Part shown: piece after piece, positions 42,373 to 50,923 of the stretch
Layout: the number at the start of each line of letters is the position of its first letter
How positions within the stretch are numbered: the stretch's first letter is position 1
Assembly (NCBI GenBank): GCA_963761115.1
Contig: CAVXFS010000005.1
Location: 186,001 to 250,000 of the forward strand
Length of the DNA: 64,000 nt
Reading direction: 5' to 3'
Source: CAVXFS01 sp963761115
GTDB lineage: Bacteria; Pseudomonadota; Gammaproteobacteria; Burkholderiales; Gallionellaceae
Made by a program: the position numbers and the translations under genes
Notes under the pieces: model-generated
The model's database searches: none
What the model saw: the letters and a program-made list of their open reading frames with translations, nothing else
What the model was told of the DNA's origin: nothing

Positions 42373-42771
42373 ATGAGTATGAGTGATCCAATCGCCGATA
42401 TGCTGACGCGAATCAGAAATGCGCAGATGGCGGAAAAAGTAATAGTTGCGATGCCGTCTTCCAAGATCAAGGTGGCGATCGCCAAGGTGCTGCAGGATGA
42501 AGGCTATGTAGATGGTTACAAGGTTTCGGAGCGCGAGGATGGCAAGCCTGTCCTGGAAATCGGCCTGAAATATTATGCCGGGCGCCCGGTGATCGAAAAA
42601 GTGCAGCGCGTCAGCCGTCCCGGTTTGCGCATCTACAAGGGTTGCGAGGATATACCCAAGGTGATGAACGGATTGGGGATCGCCATCGTGTCCACCTCCA
42701 GGGGGTTGATGACCGATCACAAGGCGCGAGCCAATGGTATTGGCGGCGAAGTGCTGTGCATCGTCGCGTAA
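42373..42771 (+). CDS. rpsH: Ribosomal protein S8
   Basis: A 132-residue S8, a primary 16S binder and, in E. coli, the repressor of the spc operon. It begins MSMSDPIADMLTRIRNAQMA and ends in the conserved VSTSRGLMTDHKARANGIGG followed by EVLCIVA. It is followed 10 bases later by rplF. Confidence 0.97.
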   Translation: MSMSDPIADMLTRIRNAQMAEKVIVAMPSSKIKVAIAKVLQDEGYVDGYKVSEREDGKPVLEIGLKYYAGRPVIEKVQRVSRPGLRIYKGCEDIPKVMNGLGIAIVSTSRGLMTDHKARANGIGGEVLCIVA

Positions 42772-42781
42772 TGGGGGAAAT

Positions 42782-43315
42782 ATGTCCAGAGTAGCCAAAA
42801 ATCCTGTCCAGTTGCCAACCGGTGTCGAGGTTGCGCTGGCAGCCAGCGAAATTTCTATCAAGGGTCCGCTGGGAACCATGATTCAGGCCATCAACAGCGA
42901 TGTTGCGGTGCAGCGGGTCGGCGAACAGTTGCAGTGCAGTGCCACCAATGACACAAAGCAGGCGAATGCGATGTCCGGCACCATGCGTGCACTGTTGGCC
43001 AATATAGTACACGGCGTTTCCAAGGGGTTTGAGCGCAAGCTGACGTTGGTTGGCGTGGGATATCGCGCACAGGCGGCCGGTGATACGCTGAATTTGACAC
43101 TGGGTTTTTCCCACCCGGTCGCGTACAAGATGCCCAAGGGTGTCAAGGTGGAAACGCCTTCCCAGACGGAAATCGTCCTTAAGGGAATGGACAAGCAGCA
43201 GGTTGGTCAGGTCGCCGCAGAAATTCGCGCGTTCCGCGAACCGGAGCCATACAAAGGCAAGGGTGTTCGCTACGCGGATGAAGTGGTGATCCTGAAAGAA
43301 ACCAAGAAGAAATAA
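42782..43315 (+). CDS. rplF: Ribosomal protein L6
   Basis: A 177-residue L6 beside the sarcin-ricin loop. It begins SRVAKNPVQLPTGVEVAL, with VSKGFERKLTLVGVGYRAQA and the C-terminal FREPEPYKGKGVRYADEVV. The start at 42782 has GGGGAAAT just upstream; earlier in-frame codons overlap rpsH. Confidence 0.97.
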   Translation: MSRVAKNPVQLPTGVEVALAASEISIKGPLGTMIQAINSDVAVQRVGEQLQCSATNDTKQANAMSGTMRALLANIVHGVSKGFERKLTLVGVGYRAQAAGDTLNLTLGFSHPVAYKMPKGVKVETPSQTEIVLKGMDKQQVGQVAAEIRAFREPEPYKGKGVRYADEVVILKETKKK

Positions 43316-43326
43316 GCGAGGCGGAT

Positions 43327-43683
43327 ATGTTAAACAAGAATGAATCACGTCAACGCAGGTCACGCAAGACCCGTATTCGCATTGCCGAGCAAAAGACGAA
43401 TCGCCTGGCGATACACCGTACCAACCTGCATATCTATGCGCAGATCATTTCCGCGTGCGGCAGCAAGGTATTGGCAAGTGCGTCGACGCTGGAAGCGGAA
43501 GTGCGCAAGGAACTGGCAAACGGCGGCAACGCCAAGGCAGCTGCAGTGGTGGGCAAGCGTATTGCCGAAAAAGCCAAGAGCGCGGGTATAGAGGCGGTGG
43601 CTTTCGACCGTTCCGGATTTAAATACCATGGTCGTGTAAAAGCGCTGGCAGATGCTGCGCGTGAACATGGCTTGAAGTTCTAA
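43327..43683 (+). CDS. rplR: Ribosomal protein L18
   Basis: A 118-residue L18 that binds 5S rRNA with L5. It begins NKNESRQRRSRKTRIRIAEQ and contains RTNLHIYAQIISACGSKVLA and FDRSGFKYHGRVKALADAAR. It lies 11 bases after rplF, with GAGGCGG upstream. Confidence 0.97.
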   Translation: MLNKNESRQRRSRKTRIRIAEQKTNRLAIHRTNLHIYAQIISACGSKVLASASTLEAEVRKELANGGNAKAAAVVGKRIAEKAKSAGIEAVAFDRSGFKYHGRVKALADAAREHGLKF

Positions 43684-43696
43684 CTTGGGGTAAATG

Positions 43697-44218
43697 ATGG
43701 CTAAAGCGCAAGGTAAAGGACAGCAAACTGAAGATCGCGGTGACGGACTCATCGAGAAGATGATTGCGATCAATCGCGTGACCAAGGTAGTGAAGGGTGG
43801 CCGGGTTCTCGGCTTCGCTGCGCTGACGGTGGTTGGCGACGGTGATGGACGTGTAGGTATGGGCAAGGGCAAGTCCAAGGAAGTGCCTGTGGCAGTGCAG
43901 AAGGCCATGGAAGAGTCGCGCCGCAAGCTGATCAAGGTCAATCTGAAGAATGGCACATTGCACCATACGGTGATCGGTCGCCATGGGGCTGCCAAGGTAT
44001 TCATGCAACCGGCCTCGGAAGGCACGGGAATTATTGCCGGCGGAGCGATGCGTGCGGTGTTCGAAGCAGTAGGTGTGCGCAACATACTGGCGAAGTGCAT
44101 AGGATCGAGCAATCCGTATAACGTGGTTCGCGCGACCCTGAATGGTTTGCAGGCAATCAATTCCCCTGCCGAGATCGCTGCCAAGCGTGGCAAGAGTATT
44201 GAAGAAATACAGGGGTAA
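43697..44218 (+). CDS. rpsE: Ribosomal protein S5
   Basis: A 173-residue S5 of the 30S body, involved in accuracy and mRNA entry. It has DGLIEKMIAINRVTKVVKGG, GRVGMGKGKSKEVPVAVQKA and GSSNPYNVVRATLNGLQAI. Two adjacent ATGs occur at 43694 and 43697; the second gives better spacing from GGGG. Confidence 0.96.
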   Translation: MAKAQGKGQQTEDRGDGLIEKMIAINRVTKVVKGGRVLGFAALTVVGDGDGRVGMGKGKSKEVPVAVQKAMEESRRKLIKVNLKNGTLHHTVIGRHGAAKVFMQPASEGTGIIAGGAMRAVFEAVGVRNILAKCIGSSNPYNVVRATLNGLQAINSPAEIAAKRGKSIEEIQG

Positions 44219-44224
44219 CGAGAC

Positions 44225-44404
44225 ATGGCACAAAAACTTAAAGTAACGCTGATAAAGAGCCCGATCGGCACCAAGCAGTCACATCGTGACTGTGTACGCG
44301 GCCTGGGTTTGCGGCGCATGCATCACACCGTAGAGGTGGAAGACACTCCAGCGGTGCGAGGCATGATTAACAAGGTGTTTTATCTGGTCAAGTGTGAGGC
44401 GTAA
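44225..44404 (+). CDS. rpmD: Ribosomal protein L30
   Basis: A 59-residue L30 in the expected place between rpsE and rplO. The translation begins MAQKLKVTLIKSPIGTKQSH and continues with RDCVRGLGLRRMHHTVEVED and a PAVRGMINKVFYLVKCEA end. It starts 6 bases after the rpsE stop, and its TAA is directly followed by the rplO ATG. Confidence 0.96.
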   Translation: MAQKLKVTLIKSPIGTKQSHRDCVRGLGLRRMHHTVEVEDTPAVRGMINKVFYLVKCEA

Positions 44405-44839
44405 ATGCAACTCAATCAAATGAAACCCGGGGCAGGATCCAAAAAGGCAGCGCGTCGCGTTGGTCGTGGTATTGGCTCAGGCTTGGGCAAGACAGCTGGG
44501 CGTGGACACAAAGGTCAGAAATCCCGTGCTGGTGGTTTCCACAAAGTTGGCTTTGAGGGTGGTCAGATGCCACTGCAGCGCCGCTTGCCAAAGCGCGGCT
44601 TTGTTTCTCTGACGCGCAATGACAATGCACAGGTGCGTTTGTCCGATCTGCAAAAAATGCCGGTGGACGAGATCGACCTGCTGGCGTTGAAGCAGGCTGG
44701 TGTGATTCCGGCAGCCGCATTGACCGCCAAAGTGATCAAGTCAGGAGAACTCAAGCGCGCAGTCAAGCTGCAGGGTCTATTGCTGACCAAAGGTGCACGT
44801 AGTGAGGTTGAAGCTGCCGGTGGCAGTATTACTGAATAA
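44405..44839 (+). CDS. rplO: Ribosomal protein L15
   Basis: A 144-residue L15, a late assembly protein of the 50S core. It has the Gly/Lys/Arg-rich segment RRVGRGIGSGLGKTAGRGHK, then SRAGGFHKVGFEGGQMPLQR and LPKRGF. The ATG abuts the rpmD stop, so it is likely translated by reinitiation. Confidence 0.97.
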   Translation: MQLNQMKPGAGSKKAARRVGRGIGSGLGKTAGRGHKGQKSRAGGFHKVGFEGGQMPLQRRLPKRGFVSLTRNDNAQVRLSDLQKMPVDEIDLLALKQAGVIPAAALTAKVIKSGELKRAVKLQGLLLTKGARSEVEAAGGSITE

Positions 44840-44853
44840 GGATTTTGAGCGCA

Positions 44854-46164
44854 GTGGCCAATAAAAGTGCGAGCAAGGGCAAGTATGGCGATCTGGGTCG
44901 TCGCCTGTGGTTCCTGCTTGGTGCGATGGTCGTATATCGCATCGGCGCCCATATACCGGTGCCAGGTATCGATGCGAATGTTCTGAAGGAACTGTTCGAT
45001 AAGCAGTCGAGCGGAATTTTGGGCATGTTCAACATGTTTTCAGGCGGGGCGCTGTCTCGTTTCACGATATTTGCTCTTGGAATCATGCCGTATATTTCTG
45101 CATCCATTATCCTGCAGATGGGCAGCATGGTGGTGCCGCAGTTGGAGCAGTTGAAGAAAGAAGGTGAGTCTGGGCGCAGGAAAATTACCCAGTACACGCG
45201 ATATGGGACCTTGTTTTTGGCCCTGTTCCAGGCCTTTGGTATTTCAGTGATGTTGCAGGCACAGCAAAATCTGGTGCCGCACCCGGGGATGATGTTCCAG
45301 ATGACCTCGGTAATCACTCTGGTGACGGGTACGATGTTTTTGATGTGGCTCGGCGAACAGATTACCGAGCGCGGTTTGGGTAATGGCATCTCGCTGATCA
45401 TTTTCGCGGGAATTGCCGCAGGTTTGCCGCGCGCAATAGGCAGCACGCTGGAAATGGCTCGGACTGGCGCATTTTCAATTCCGCAGGTGCTGTTGCTGTT
45501 TTTTGGCGCAGTCGCGGTGACCGCGTTGGTGGTGTTTGTGGAGCGGGGGCAGCGCAAGATATTGGTCAATTATGCCAAGCGCCAGGTCGGCAACAAGGTG
45601 TATGGCGGGCAGAGTTCCCACTTGCCGTTGAAATTGAATATGGCAGGCGTGATTCCGCCGATCTTTGCATCCAGCATCATCCTGTTCCCGGCAACATTGG
45701 CGGGTTGGTTTGGAAGTGGGCCCGGTATGACATGGCTGAAGGATTTCAGCGATAAACTCGCGCCGGGACAGCCGATATATGTTTTGCTGTACGCGTCAGC
45801 GATTATTTTCTTCTGTTTCTTCTATACGGCGCTGGTATTCAGCCCGAAGGATACAGCAGACAATTTGAAAAAGAGTGGTGCTTTCCTGCCCGGGATTCGT
45901 CCGGGTGAGCAGACTGCCCGCTATGTTGAAAAGATAATGCTGCGCTTGACTCTGATTGGCGCACTGTATGTGACGCTGGTGTGCCTGTTGCCGGAATTTC
46001 TGGTGATACAGTGGAATGTGCCGTTTTATTTTGGCGGTACATCGTTGTTGATCATGGTTGTGGTGACCATGGATTTCATGGCGCAAGTGCAGTCCTACAT
46101 GATGACGCACCAGTATGATAGCCTGTTGAAGAAGGCGAATTTCAAAGGTGGAATGGCGCGTTGA
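44854..46164 (+). CDS. secY: Preprotein translocase channel SecY
   Basis: A 436-residue, ten-helix channel of the Sec translocase. The N-terminal segment GDLGRRLWFLLGAMVVYRIG and GAHIPVPGID are followed by the plug region GGALSRFTIFALGIMPYISA and the cytoplasmic loop QRKILVNYAKRQVGNKVYGG. It ends with the usual short tail. The start is uncertain: GTG at 44854 (Met-Ala-Asn-Lys) is chosen; TTG at 44845, in frame, would add three residues and sits closer to AAGGA. It is in the spc operon, as in nearly all bacteria. Confidence 0.96.
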   Translation: MANKSASKGKYGDLGRRLWFLLGAMVVYRIGAHIPVPGIDANVLKELFDKQSSGILGMFNMFSGGALSRFTIFALGIMPYISASIILQMGSMVVPQLEQLKKEGESGRRKITQYTRYGTLFLALFQAFGISVMLQAQQNLVPHPGMMFQMTSVITLVTGTMFLMWLGEQITERGLGNGISLIIFAGIAAGLPRAIGSTLEMARTGAFSIPQVLLLFFGAVAVTALVVFVERGQRKILVNYAKRQVGNKVYGGQSSHLPLKLNMAGVIPPIFASSIILFPATLAGWFGSGPGMTWLKDFSDKLAPGQPIYVLLYASAIIFFCFFYTALVFSPKDTADNLKKSGAFLPGIRPGEQTARYVEKIMLRLTLIGALYVTLVCLLPEFLVIQWNVPFYFGGTSLLIMVVVTMDFMAQVQSYMMTHQYDSLLKKANFKGGMAR

Positions 46165-46167
46165 GAG

Positions 46168-46386
46168 ATGGGCAAGGAAGATGTAATCCAGATGCAGGGG
46201 GAAATAGAGGAATCTCTTCCCAATGCAACCTTTCGGGTGAAGCTGGAAAATGGTCATATTGTGCTGGGCCATATCTCCGGCAAGATGCGCATGCATTACA
46301 TACGCATCCTGCCGGGTGACAAGGTAACGGTCGAATTGACACCCTATGATTTGACCAGGGGGCGCATCGTCTTCCGTGCCAAGTAA
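46168..46386 (+). CDS. infA: Translation initiation factor IF-1
   Basis: A 72-residue OB-fold IF-1 that blocks the A site during initiation. It has KEDVIQMQGEIEESLPNATF and the highly conserved ISGKMRMHYIRILPGDKVTV. It lies 3 bases after secY, between secY and rpmJ, as is usual for betaproteobacteria. Confidence 0.97.
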   Translation: MGKEDVIQMQGEIEESLPNATFRVKLENGHIVLGHISGKMRMHYIRILPGDKVTVELTPYDLTRGRIVFRAK

Positions 46387-46423
46387 ATAGTTGACATCGT
46401 TAAGTCGATTTGAGGAGAAGCAA

Positions 46424-46537
46424 ATGAAAGTACAGGCATCGGTAAAGAAAGTTTGCCGTAATTGCAAAGTTATACGGCGTAACCGGGTAGTGCGCGTGAT
46501 CTGCACCGACCCGCGCCACAAGCAACGTCAGGGCTGA
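46424..46537 (+). CDS. rpmJ: Ribosomal protein L36
   Basis: A 37-residue L36: MKVQASVKKVCRNCKVIRRN, then RVVRVICTDPRHKQRQG. The zinc ligands C11, C14, C27 and H32 are all present, so this is the zinc-binding form. TGAGGAGAAG precedes the ATG. It ends the spc operon; a promoter for the alpha operon overlaps its stop region. Confidence 0.96.
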   Translation: MKVQASVKKVCRNCKVIRRNRVVRVICTDPRHKQRQG

Positions 46538-46567
46538 TTGAATATAATCGCTCCGAGATGTTATAAT
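46538..46567 (+). promoter_or_regulatory. Probable promoter of the alpha operon
   Basis: TTGAAT at 46538-46543 and TATAAT at 46562-46567 are separated by 18 bases, starting directly after the rpmJ stop. A second TATAAT at 46543-46548 overlaps the -35. It lies 40 bases before rpsM; there is no GC-rich discriminator. Confidence 0.6.
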
Positions 46568-46607
46568 CAGCGTTTTTTGAATGACTTTTGAACGATAGGG
46601 TAGCTGC

Positions 46608-46973
46608 ATGGCTCGTATTGCAGGGGTAAATGTCCCCAACCACCAACACACTGTAATCGCTTTGACCTCGATCTATGGCATCGGACGTACGCTTGCGCGA
46701 GGGATCTGCTCTGCTTCTGGCATCGGTGAGGCCACCAAGATCAAGGACCTGACTGACTCAGACATGGATAAATTGCGTGACGAGGTCGCCAAATTTGCGG
46801 TTGAGGGCGACCTGCGACGCGAGATTTCCATGAACATCAAGCGTTTGATGGATCTGGGCTGTTATCGTGGTTTGCGTCACCGGCGCGGTCTGCCGGTTCG
46901 CGGTCAACGTACCCGAACCAATGCGCGTACCCGCAAAGGCCCGCGCAAATCCGTTGCCGGCGGCAAGAAGTAA
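46608..46973 (+). CDS. rpsM: Ribosomal protein S13
   Basis: A 121-residue S13 of the 30S head, which bridges to L5. It begins ARIAGVNVPNHQHTVIALTS, has the helix-hairpin-helix IYGIGRTLARGI and the basic tail RGLPVRGQRTRTNARTRKGP. First gene of rpsM-rpsK-rpsD-rpoA-rplQ. Confidence 0.97.
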   Translation: MARIAGVNVPNHQHTVIALTSIYGIGRTLARGICSASGIGEATKIKDLTDSDMDKLRDEVAKFAVEGDLRREISMNIKRLMDLGCYRGLRHRRGLPVRGQRTRTNARTRKGPRKSVAGGKK

Positions 46974-46992
46974 TTTACAGGGGATTTGAGAC

Positions 46993-47382
46993 ATGGTTAA
47001 AGCCAGCACGCGAGTGCGCAAGAAAGTCAAGAAGAACGTAGCCGAGGGCATCGCCCATGTGCACGCATCTTTTAACAATACCATCGTGACGATCACGGAC
47101 CGCCAGGGCAATGCCCTGGCCTGGTCTACCAGCGGCGGGAATGGATTCAAGGGTTCTCGGAAGAGTACCCCGTTCGCGGCGCAGATCGCTGCGGAAGTGG
47201 TCGGGAAGGCCGCGCAGGAATGCGGCGTGAAGAATCTGGAAGTGCGCATCAAGGGCCCTGGTCCTGGTCGCGAATCTGCTGTGCGCGCCTTGAACGCGGC
47301 CGGCTTCAAGATTACCAGCATCTCCGACATCACGCCGGTGCCCCACAATGGGTGCCGTCCGCCGAAGAAACGCCGTATCTAA
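46993..47382 (+). CDS. rpsK: Ribosomal protein S11
   Basis: A 129-residue S11 of the 30S platform near the E-site codon. It has NVAEGIAHVHASFNNTIVTI, STSGGNGFKGSRKSTPFAAQ and the C-terminal ITPVPHNGCRPPKKRR. GGGGATTTG precedes the ATG. Confidence 0.97.
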   Translation: MVKASTRVRKKVKKNVAEGIAHVHASFNNTIVTITDRQGNALAWSTSGGNGFKGSRKSTPFAAQIAAEVVGKAAQECGVKNLEVRIKGPGPGRESAVRALNAAGFKITSISDITPVPHNGCRPPKKRRI

Positions 47383-47399
47383 CAATTGGGAGACACACC

Positions 47400-48029
47400 T
47401 TGGCTAGAAATCTTGATGCAAAGTGCCGTCAGTGCCGCCGTGAAGGCGAGAAGTTGTTCCTGAAGGGCGAAAAATGCTTCACCGACAAATGTGCGGTGGA
47501 ACGTCGCGCCTATCCGCCGGGACAGCACGGACAAAAGAAGAACCAGCGCGTTTCCGAGTATGGTGGTCAGTTGCGCGAAAAGCAAAAGCTGCGCCGCATA
47601 TACGGCGTGCTGGAGCACCAGTTCCGCCTGACATACAAGCGCGCCGAGAAGGATCGCGGGATCACGGGTGAAAGCCTGCTGCAGATGCTTGAATCGAGAC
47701 TGGACAATGTTTCCTACCGTATGGGTTTTGGCGCTTCGCGTAGCGAAGCACGCCAGGTGGTTCGCCATAACGGCATCATGGTGAACGGCAAGCGGGTCAA
47801 TATCCCGTCCTATCAGGTTCGTCCCGGGGATGTGGTTGAGGTTGCGGAAAAGAACAAGGCGCACCTGCGCGTCAAGGCAGCGCTCGAGGCTGCCGAGCAG
47901 CGTGGCTTCCCGGAATGGATCGAGGTCGACGGCAAGACAATGAAGGGCACATACAAGTCCAAGCCACAACGTTCAGAGTTGCCCGCTACGATTAACGAGC
48001 ACCTGATTGTTGAATTGTATTCCAAGTAA
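47400..48029 (+). CDS. rpsD: Ribosomal protein S4 (zinc-binding form)
   Basis: A 209-residue S4, a primary 16S binder and, in E. coli, repressor of the alpha operon. The start is TTG, set by GGGAG eight bases upstream and the family N-terminus ARNLDAKCRQCRREGEKLFL. Four N-terminal cysteines (CRQC, then two in KCFTDKC) are those of the zinc-binding S4 type. The S4 RNA-binding domain contains ESRLDNVSYRMGFGASRSEA. Confidence 0.96.
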   Translation: MARNLDAKCRQCRREGEKLFLKGEKCFTDKCAVERRAYPPGQHGQKKNQRVSEYGGQLREKQKLRRIYGVLEHQFRLTYKRAEKDRGITGESLLQMLESRLDNVSYRMGFGASRSEARQVVRHNGIMVNGKRVNIPSYQVRPGDVVEVAEKNKAHLRVKAALEAAEQRGFPEWIEVDGKTMKGTYKSKPQRSELPATINEHLIVELYSK

Positions 48030-48046
48030 TCCACGCGGAGCCGGAT

Positions 48047-49018
48047 ATGCATAATAATGATTTTATGAAACCTCGCATCATTGATGTGCAAAGAATTTCC
48101 AGCACACAAGCGAAGGTGGTGATGGAACCCTTTGAGCGTGGCTATGGCCATACGCTGGGTAACGCTTTGCGCCGTATCTTGTTGTCGTCCATGCCTGGTT
48201 ATGCGCCAACTGAAGTCAAGATTGCCGGCGTGCTGCATGAGTATTCTTCTATCGACGGCATGCAGGAAGATGTGGTCGAGATATTACTGAACCTCAAGGG
48301 GTTGGTTCTCAAGCTGCATAATTGCTCAGAGGCCGTGCTGACGCTGAAGAAAGAAGGCGCCGGCGTGGTGACTGCAGGGGATATCGTGCATGATGCAGAC
48401 ACCGAAGTGGTTAACCCTTCCCATGTTATTGCGAACATGACAGCGGGCGGCAAGCTGGAAATGGAAATCAAGGTTGAGCAGGGACGGGGCTATGTTTCCG
48501 CTATCTCTCGCCAGTCTCCAGGGCAGACACGTTCAGTTGGTCATATCGCTCTTGATTCGTCGTTCAGTCCAGTGAGCCGTGTCAGTTACGCCGTGGAAAG
48601 TGCGCGCGTCGAACAGCGTACCGATCTCGATAAGCTGGTAATGGACATCGAAACCAATGGCGCCATCGATCCGGAAGAAGCCATACGTTATGCTGCACGC
48701 ATACTGGTCGAGCAATTCTCGGTGTTTGCTGCACTGGAAGGTACTCCTGCTCCGGTTGAGAAGCCGCAGGCACCGAAGGTGGATCCGATGTTGCTGCGTC
48801 CGGTGGACGATCTTGAATTGACCCCGCGCTCATCAAACTGCCTCAAGGCGCAGAGTATTCATTATATCGGCGACCTGATCCAGTACACCGAAAACGATTT
48901 GCTGCGCACCCCTAACCTGGGACGCAAGTCACTGAACGAAATCAAGCAAATACTCGCTGAGCATAATTTGTCATTGGGCATGAAGCTGGAAAACTGGCCT
49001 GCAGCGATTGAGAAGTAA
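48047..49018 (+). CDS. rpoA: RNA polymerase alpha subunit
   Basis: A 323-residue alpha subunit. The N-terminal domain for assembly contains EPFERGYGHTLGNALRRILL and the C-terminal domain, which binds UP elements and activators, contains RSSNCLKAQSIHYIGDLIQ and TPNLGRKSLNEIKQILAEH. GGAG lies just upstream of the first ATG; ATG at 48065 (MKPRIIDV) is an alternative start 6 codons in. Confidence 0.98.
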   Translation: MHNNDFMKPRIIDVQRISSTQAKVVMEPFERGYGHTLGNALRRILLSSMPGYAPTEVKIAGVLHEYSSIDGMQEDVVEILLNLKGLVLKLHNCSEAVLTLKKEGAGVVTAGDIVHDADTEVVNPSHVIANMTAGGKLEMEIKVEQGRGYVSAISRQSPGQTRSVGHIALDSSFSPVSRVSYAVESARVEQRTDLDKLVMDIETNGAIDPEEAIRYAARILVEQFSVFAALEGTPAPVEKPQAPKVDPMLLRPVDDLELTPRSSNCLKAQSIHYIGDLIQYTENDLLRTPNLGRKSLNEIKQILAEHNLSLGMKLENWPAAIEK

Positions 49019-49030
49019 GAGAGGGAAATC

Positions 49031-49420
49031 ATGCGTCACCGTCTAGGATTGAGAAAACTTAACCGCACCAGCAGCCATCGTCTGGCCATGTTGCGCAACA
49101 TGACCGTGTCGCTGCTGCGCCATGAAGTCATCAAGACCACTTTGCCAAAAGCCAAGGAATTGCGTCGCGTAGCTGAGCCTCTCCTGACATTGGGCAAGAA
49201 GCCGAGTCTGGCAAATCGTCGCTTGGCATTTGACCGCCTGCGTGACCGTGAAATGGTCAGCAAGCTTTTCGATGAACTGGGTCCTCGCTATGCCAGCCGC
49301 AACGGAGGATATTCACGTATTCTCAAGTTTGGCTTTCGCAAGGGGGATAATGCACCGATGGCATTGGTAGAGCTACTGGATCGTCCGGCTGAAGCCGAAC
49401 TGGTCGAAGTCAACGAGTAA
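49031..49420 (+). CDS. rplQ: Ribosomal protein L17
   Basis: A 129-residue L17 near the tunnel exit. It begins RHRLGLRKLNRTSSHRLAML and has HEVIKTTLPKAKELRRVAEP and FRKGDNAPMALVEL. It is the last gene of the alpha operon, 12 bases after rpoA. I see no clear intrinsic terminator in the 215 bases that follow. Confidence 0.97.
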   Translation: MRHRLGLRKLNRTSSHRLAMLRNMTVSLLRHEVIKTTLPKAKELRRVAEPLLTLGKKPSLANRRLAFDRLRDREMVSKLFDELGPRYASRNGGYSRILKFGFRKGDNAPMALVELLDRPAEAELVEVNE

Positions 49421-49635
49421 ATTGTTCCAACCCAGCCGCCCGCATATATTTCAAATCTCAACTGTTTGAAGCACCTGTTTCTTTTTCAAGAGAACTGAAC
49501 CAAAGGAATTATTCTTAAGGCAAGATGTCAACATCATTGCCTGCGCGAATGGATTGAGGTGGAGATTCAAATCGCGAAAGAGTAGGGATTTCTACGATTT
49601 GATTAATGTTAAATGAGCACTATTAAAGGACTCAC

Positions 49636-50703
49636 ATGAATATCATTAAATATGTTGGCCGACGTGTTGCCTTGTCTTCATTCATTTTCCTGGTAATGGG
49701 TAGTAGTTCAGTATCGGTTTGGGCCGCCGACGAGATGGACGCAAATCCCGCTACCAGTGAAAACATTCCAAGTAGTGTGGCTGAGCCTGACCTGAACATA
49801 GCCAGCGGTGTGGCTGCAACAGATCTAAAGGCACATGAATATGCCCTGGTGAATGGGACGCCGATTACTTTTGACCAATACAACGCAGAACTTTTGTCGC
49901 TGTTGAAGGCGCGGTTCTATCACGGGCGCGTGTCCAAGGAAAAGGGCGAGGCAGTTCGCAAGGAATTGACCAACACAATGATCGACCGAATATTGTTGAT
50001 TCAGGATGCCGATCGGCAAGGCATCAAGCCTGACGAAAAGTATGTCGCTCGTGTTATTGCCCATTGGGAAAAGCGCGGCAAGCTGGACGGGCCTGATCGC
50101 GATCAGTTGATAAGCCAGATAAAAGATATCGAAGGAAAGCGAAGCCAGATCAATCAACTTGAAACGGAGTTGAAGAAGAGCGTGCCGCCACCAACCGTTG
50201 AAGAAGTTCGCGCTTATTATGATAGTCATCTGGATCTATTCACGCAGCCGGTTCAAATGCGTTTGTCGGTTATCCTCGTGGGGGCGGATCCTTCGGTTCC
50301 GGCCGATTGGGTAACGGCTTATGGCAAAGCGAAAGATATTTACGATAAGCTCAAGAATGGAGCTGACTTTGCAGAGATGGCACGCAAAGTTTCCACCGAC
50401 AAATCAGCGGCAAAAGGCGGTGACCTTGGATACCTGCACCACGGAATGTTGCCCAGGGGTTTGGAAGATAAAGTGGACAAATTTCAGGTTGGAGTCGTGA
50501 CTGAGCCAATCAAGATGCTTGAAGGCTGGTCAATTTTCCGTTTGGAAGACCGCATTCCACCTTTGGTGTCACCGTTTAGTCGGTCTAAAGAGCGCGCGGA
50601 GCAATTGCTCATTCGTGACAACCAGGAAAAGGCATTGAAAGATAATATCGAACGCTTGCGCAAGACAGCCAAGATTGAAATATCAAACAAAATCCTTTTT
50701 TGA
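49636..50703 (+). CDS. Exported parvulin-type peptidyl-prolyl isomerase (SurA/PpiD-like)
   Basis: A 355-residue protein with a signal peptide (KYVGRRVALSSFIFLVMGSS, cleavage near VWA-AD). A SurA-N-like helical region covers about residues 70-185 (YALVNGTPITFDQYNAELLS). A PPIC rotamase domain at about 190-310 includes MRLSVILVGADP, DFAEMARKVSTDKSAAKGGD and LGYLHHGMLPRGLED. It should assist folding of exported proteins. It stands alone after the ribosomal operon and before an exported FGE-fold gene. Its composition looks more AT-rich than the ribosomal genes, which hints at separate acquisition. Confidence 0.9.
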   Translation: MNIIKYVGRRVALSSFIFLVMGSSSVSVWAADEMDANPATSENIPSSVAEPDLNIASGVAATDLKAHEYALVNGTPITFDQYNAELLSLLKARFYHGRVSKEKGEAVRKELTNTMIDRILLIQDADRQGIKPDEKYVARVIAHWEKRGKLDGPDRDQLISQIKDIEGKRSQINQLETELKKSVPPPTVEEVRAYYDSHLDLFTQPVQMRLSVILVGADPSVPADWVTAYGKAKDIYDKLKNGADFAEMARKVSTDKSAAKGGDLGYLHHGMLPRGLEDKVDKFQVGVVTEPIKMLEGWSIFRLEDRIPPLVSPFSRSKERAEQLLIRDNQEKALKDNIERLRKTAKIEISNKILF

Positions 50704-50923
50704 TCTGCCCACAAGTTAGTGAATAGCTTCTTTCTGTAAGGTTGTTGCATGGCGTCAATGACAGGGGCTATTCGCGTTTTTAGGTTGATCTTAGCTAATC
50801 AAATTCAACTGGCCGATAAGTAGGGAATTGATTCAATATGGCTGAATTGCCTGCGTGGGCATTTCGGCACAGCACTCATCTGCTGCTATTACTTTAACAA
50901 GTGAAGAATTCAATTTTTCAAAG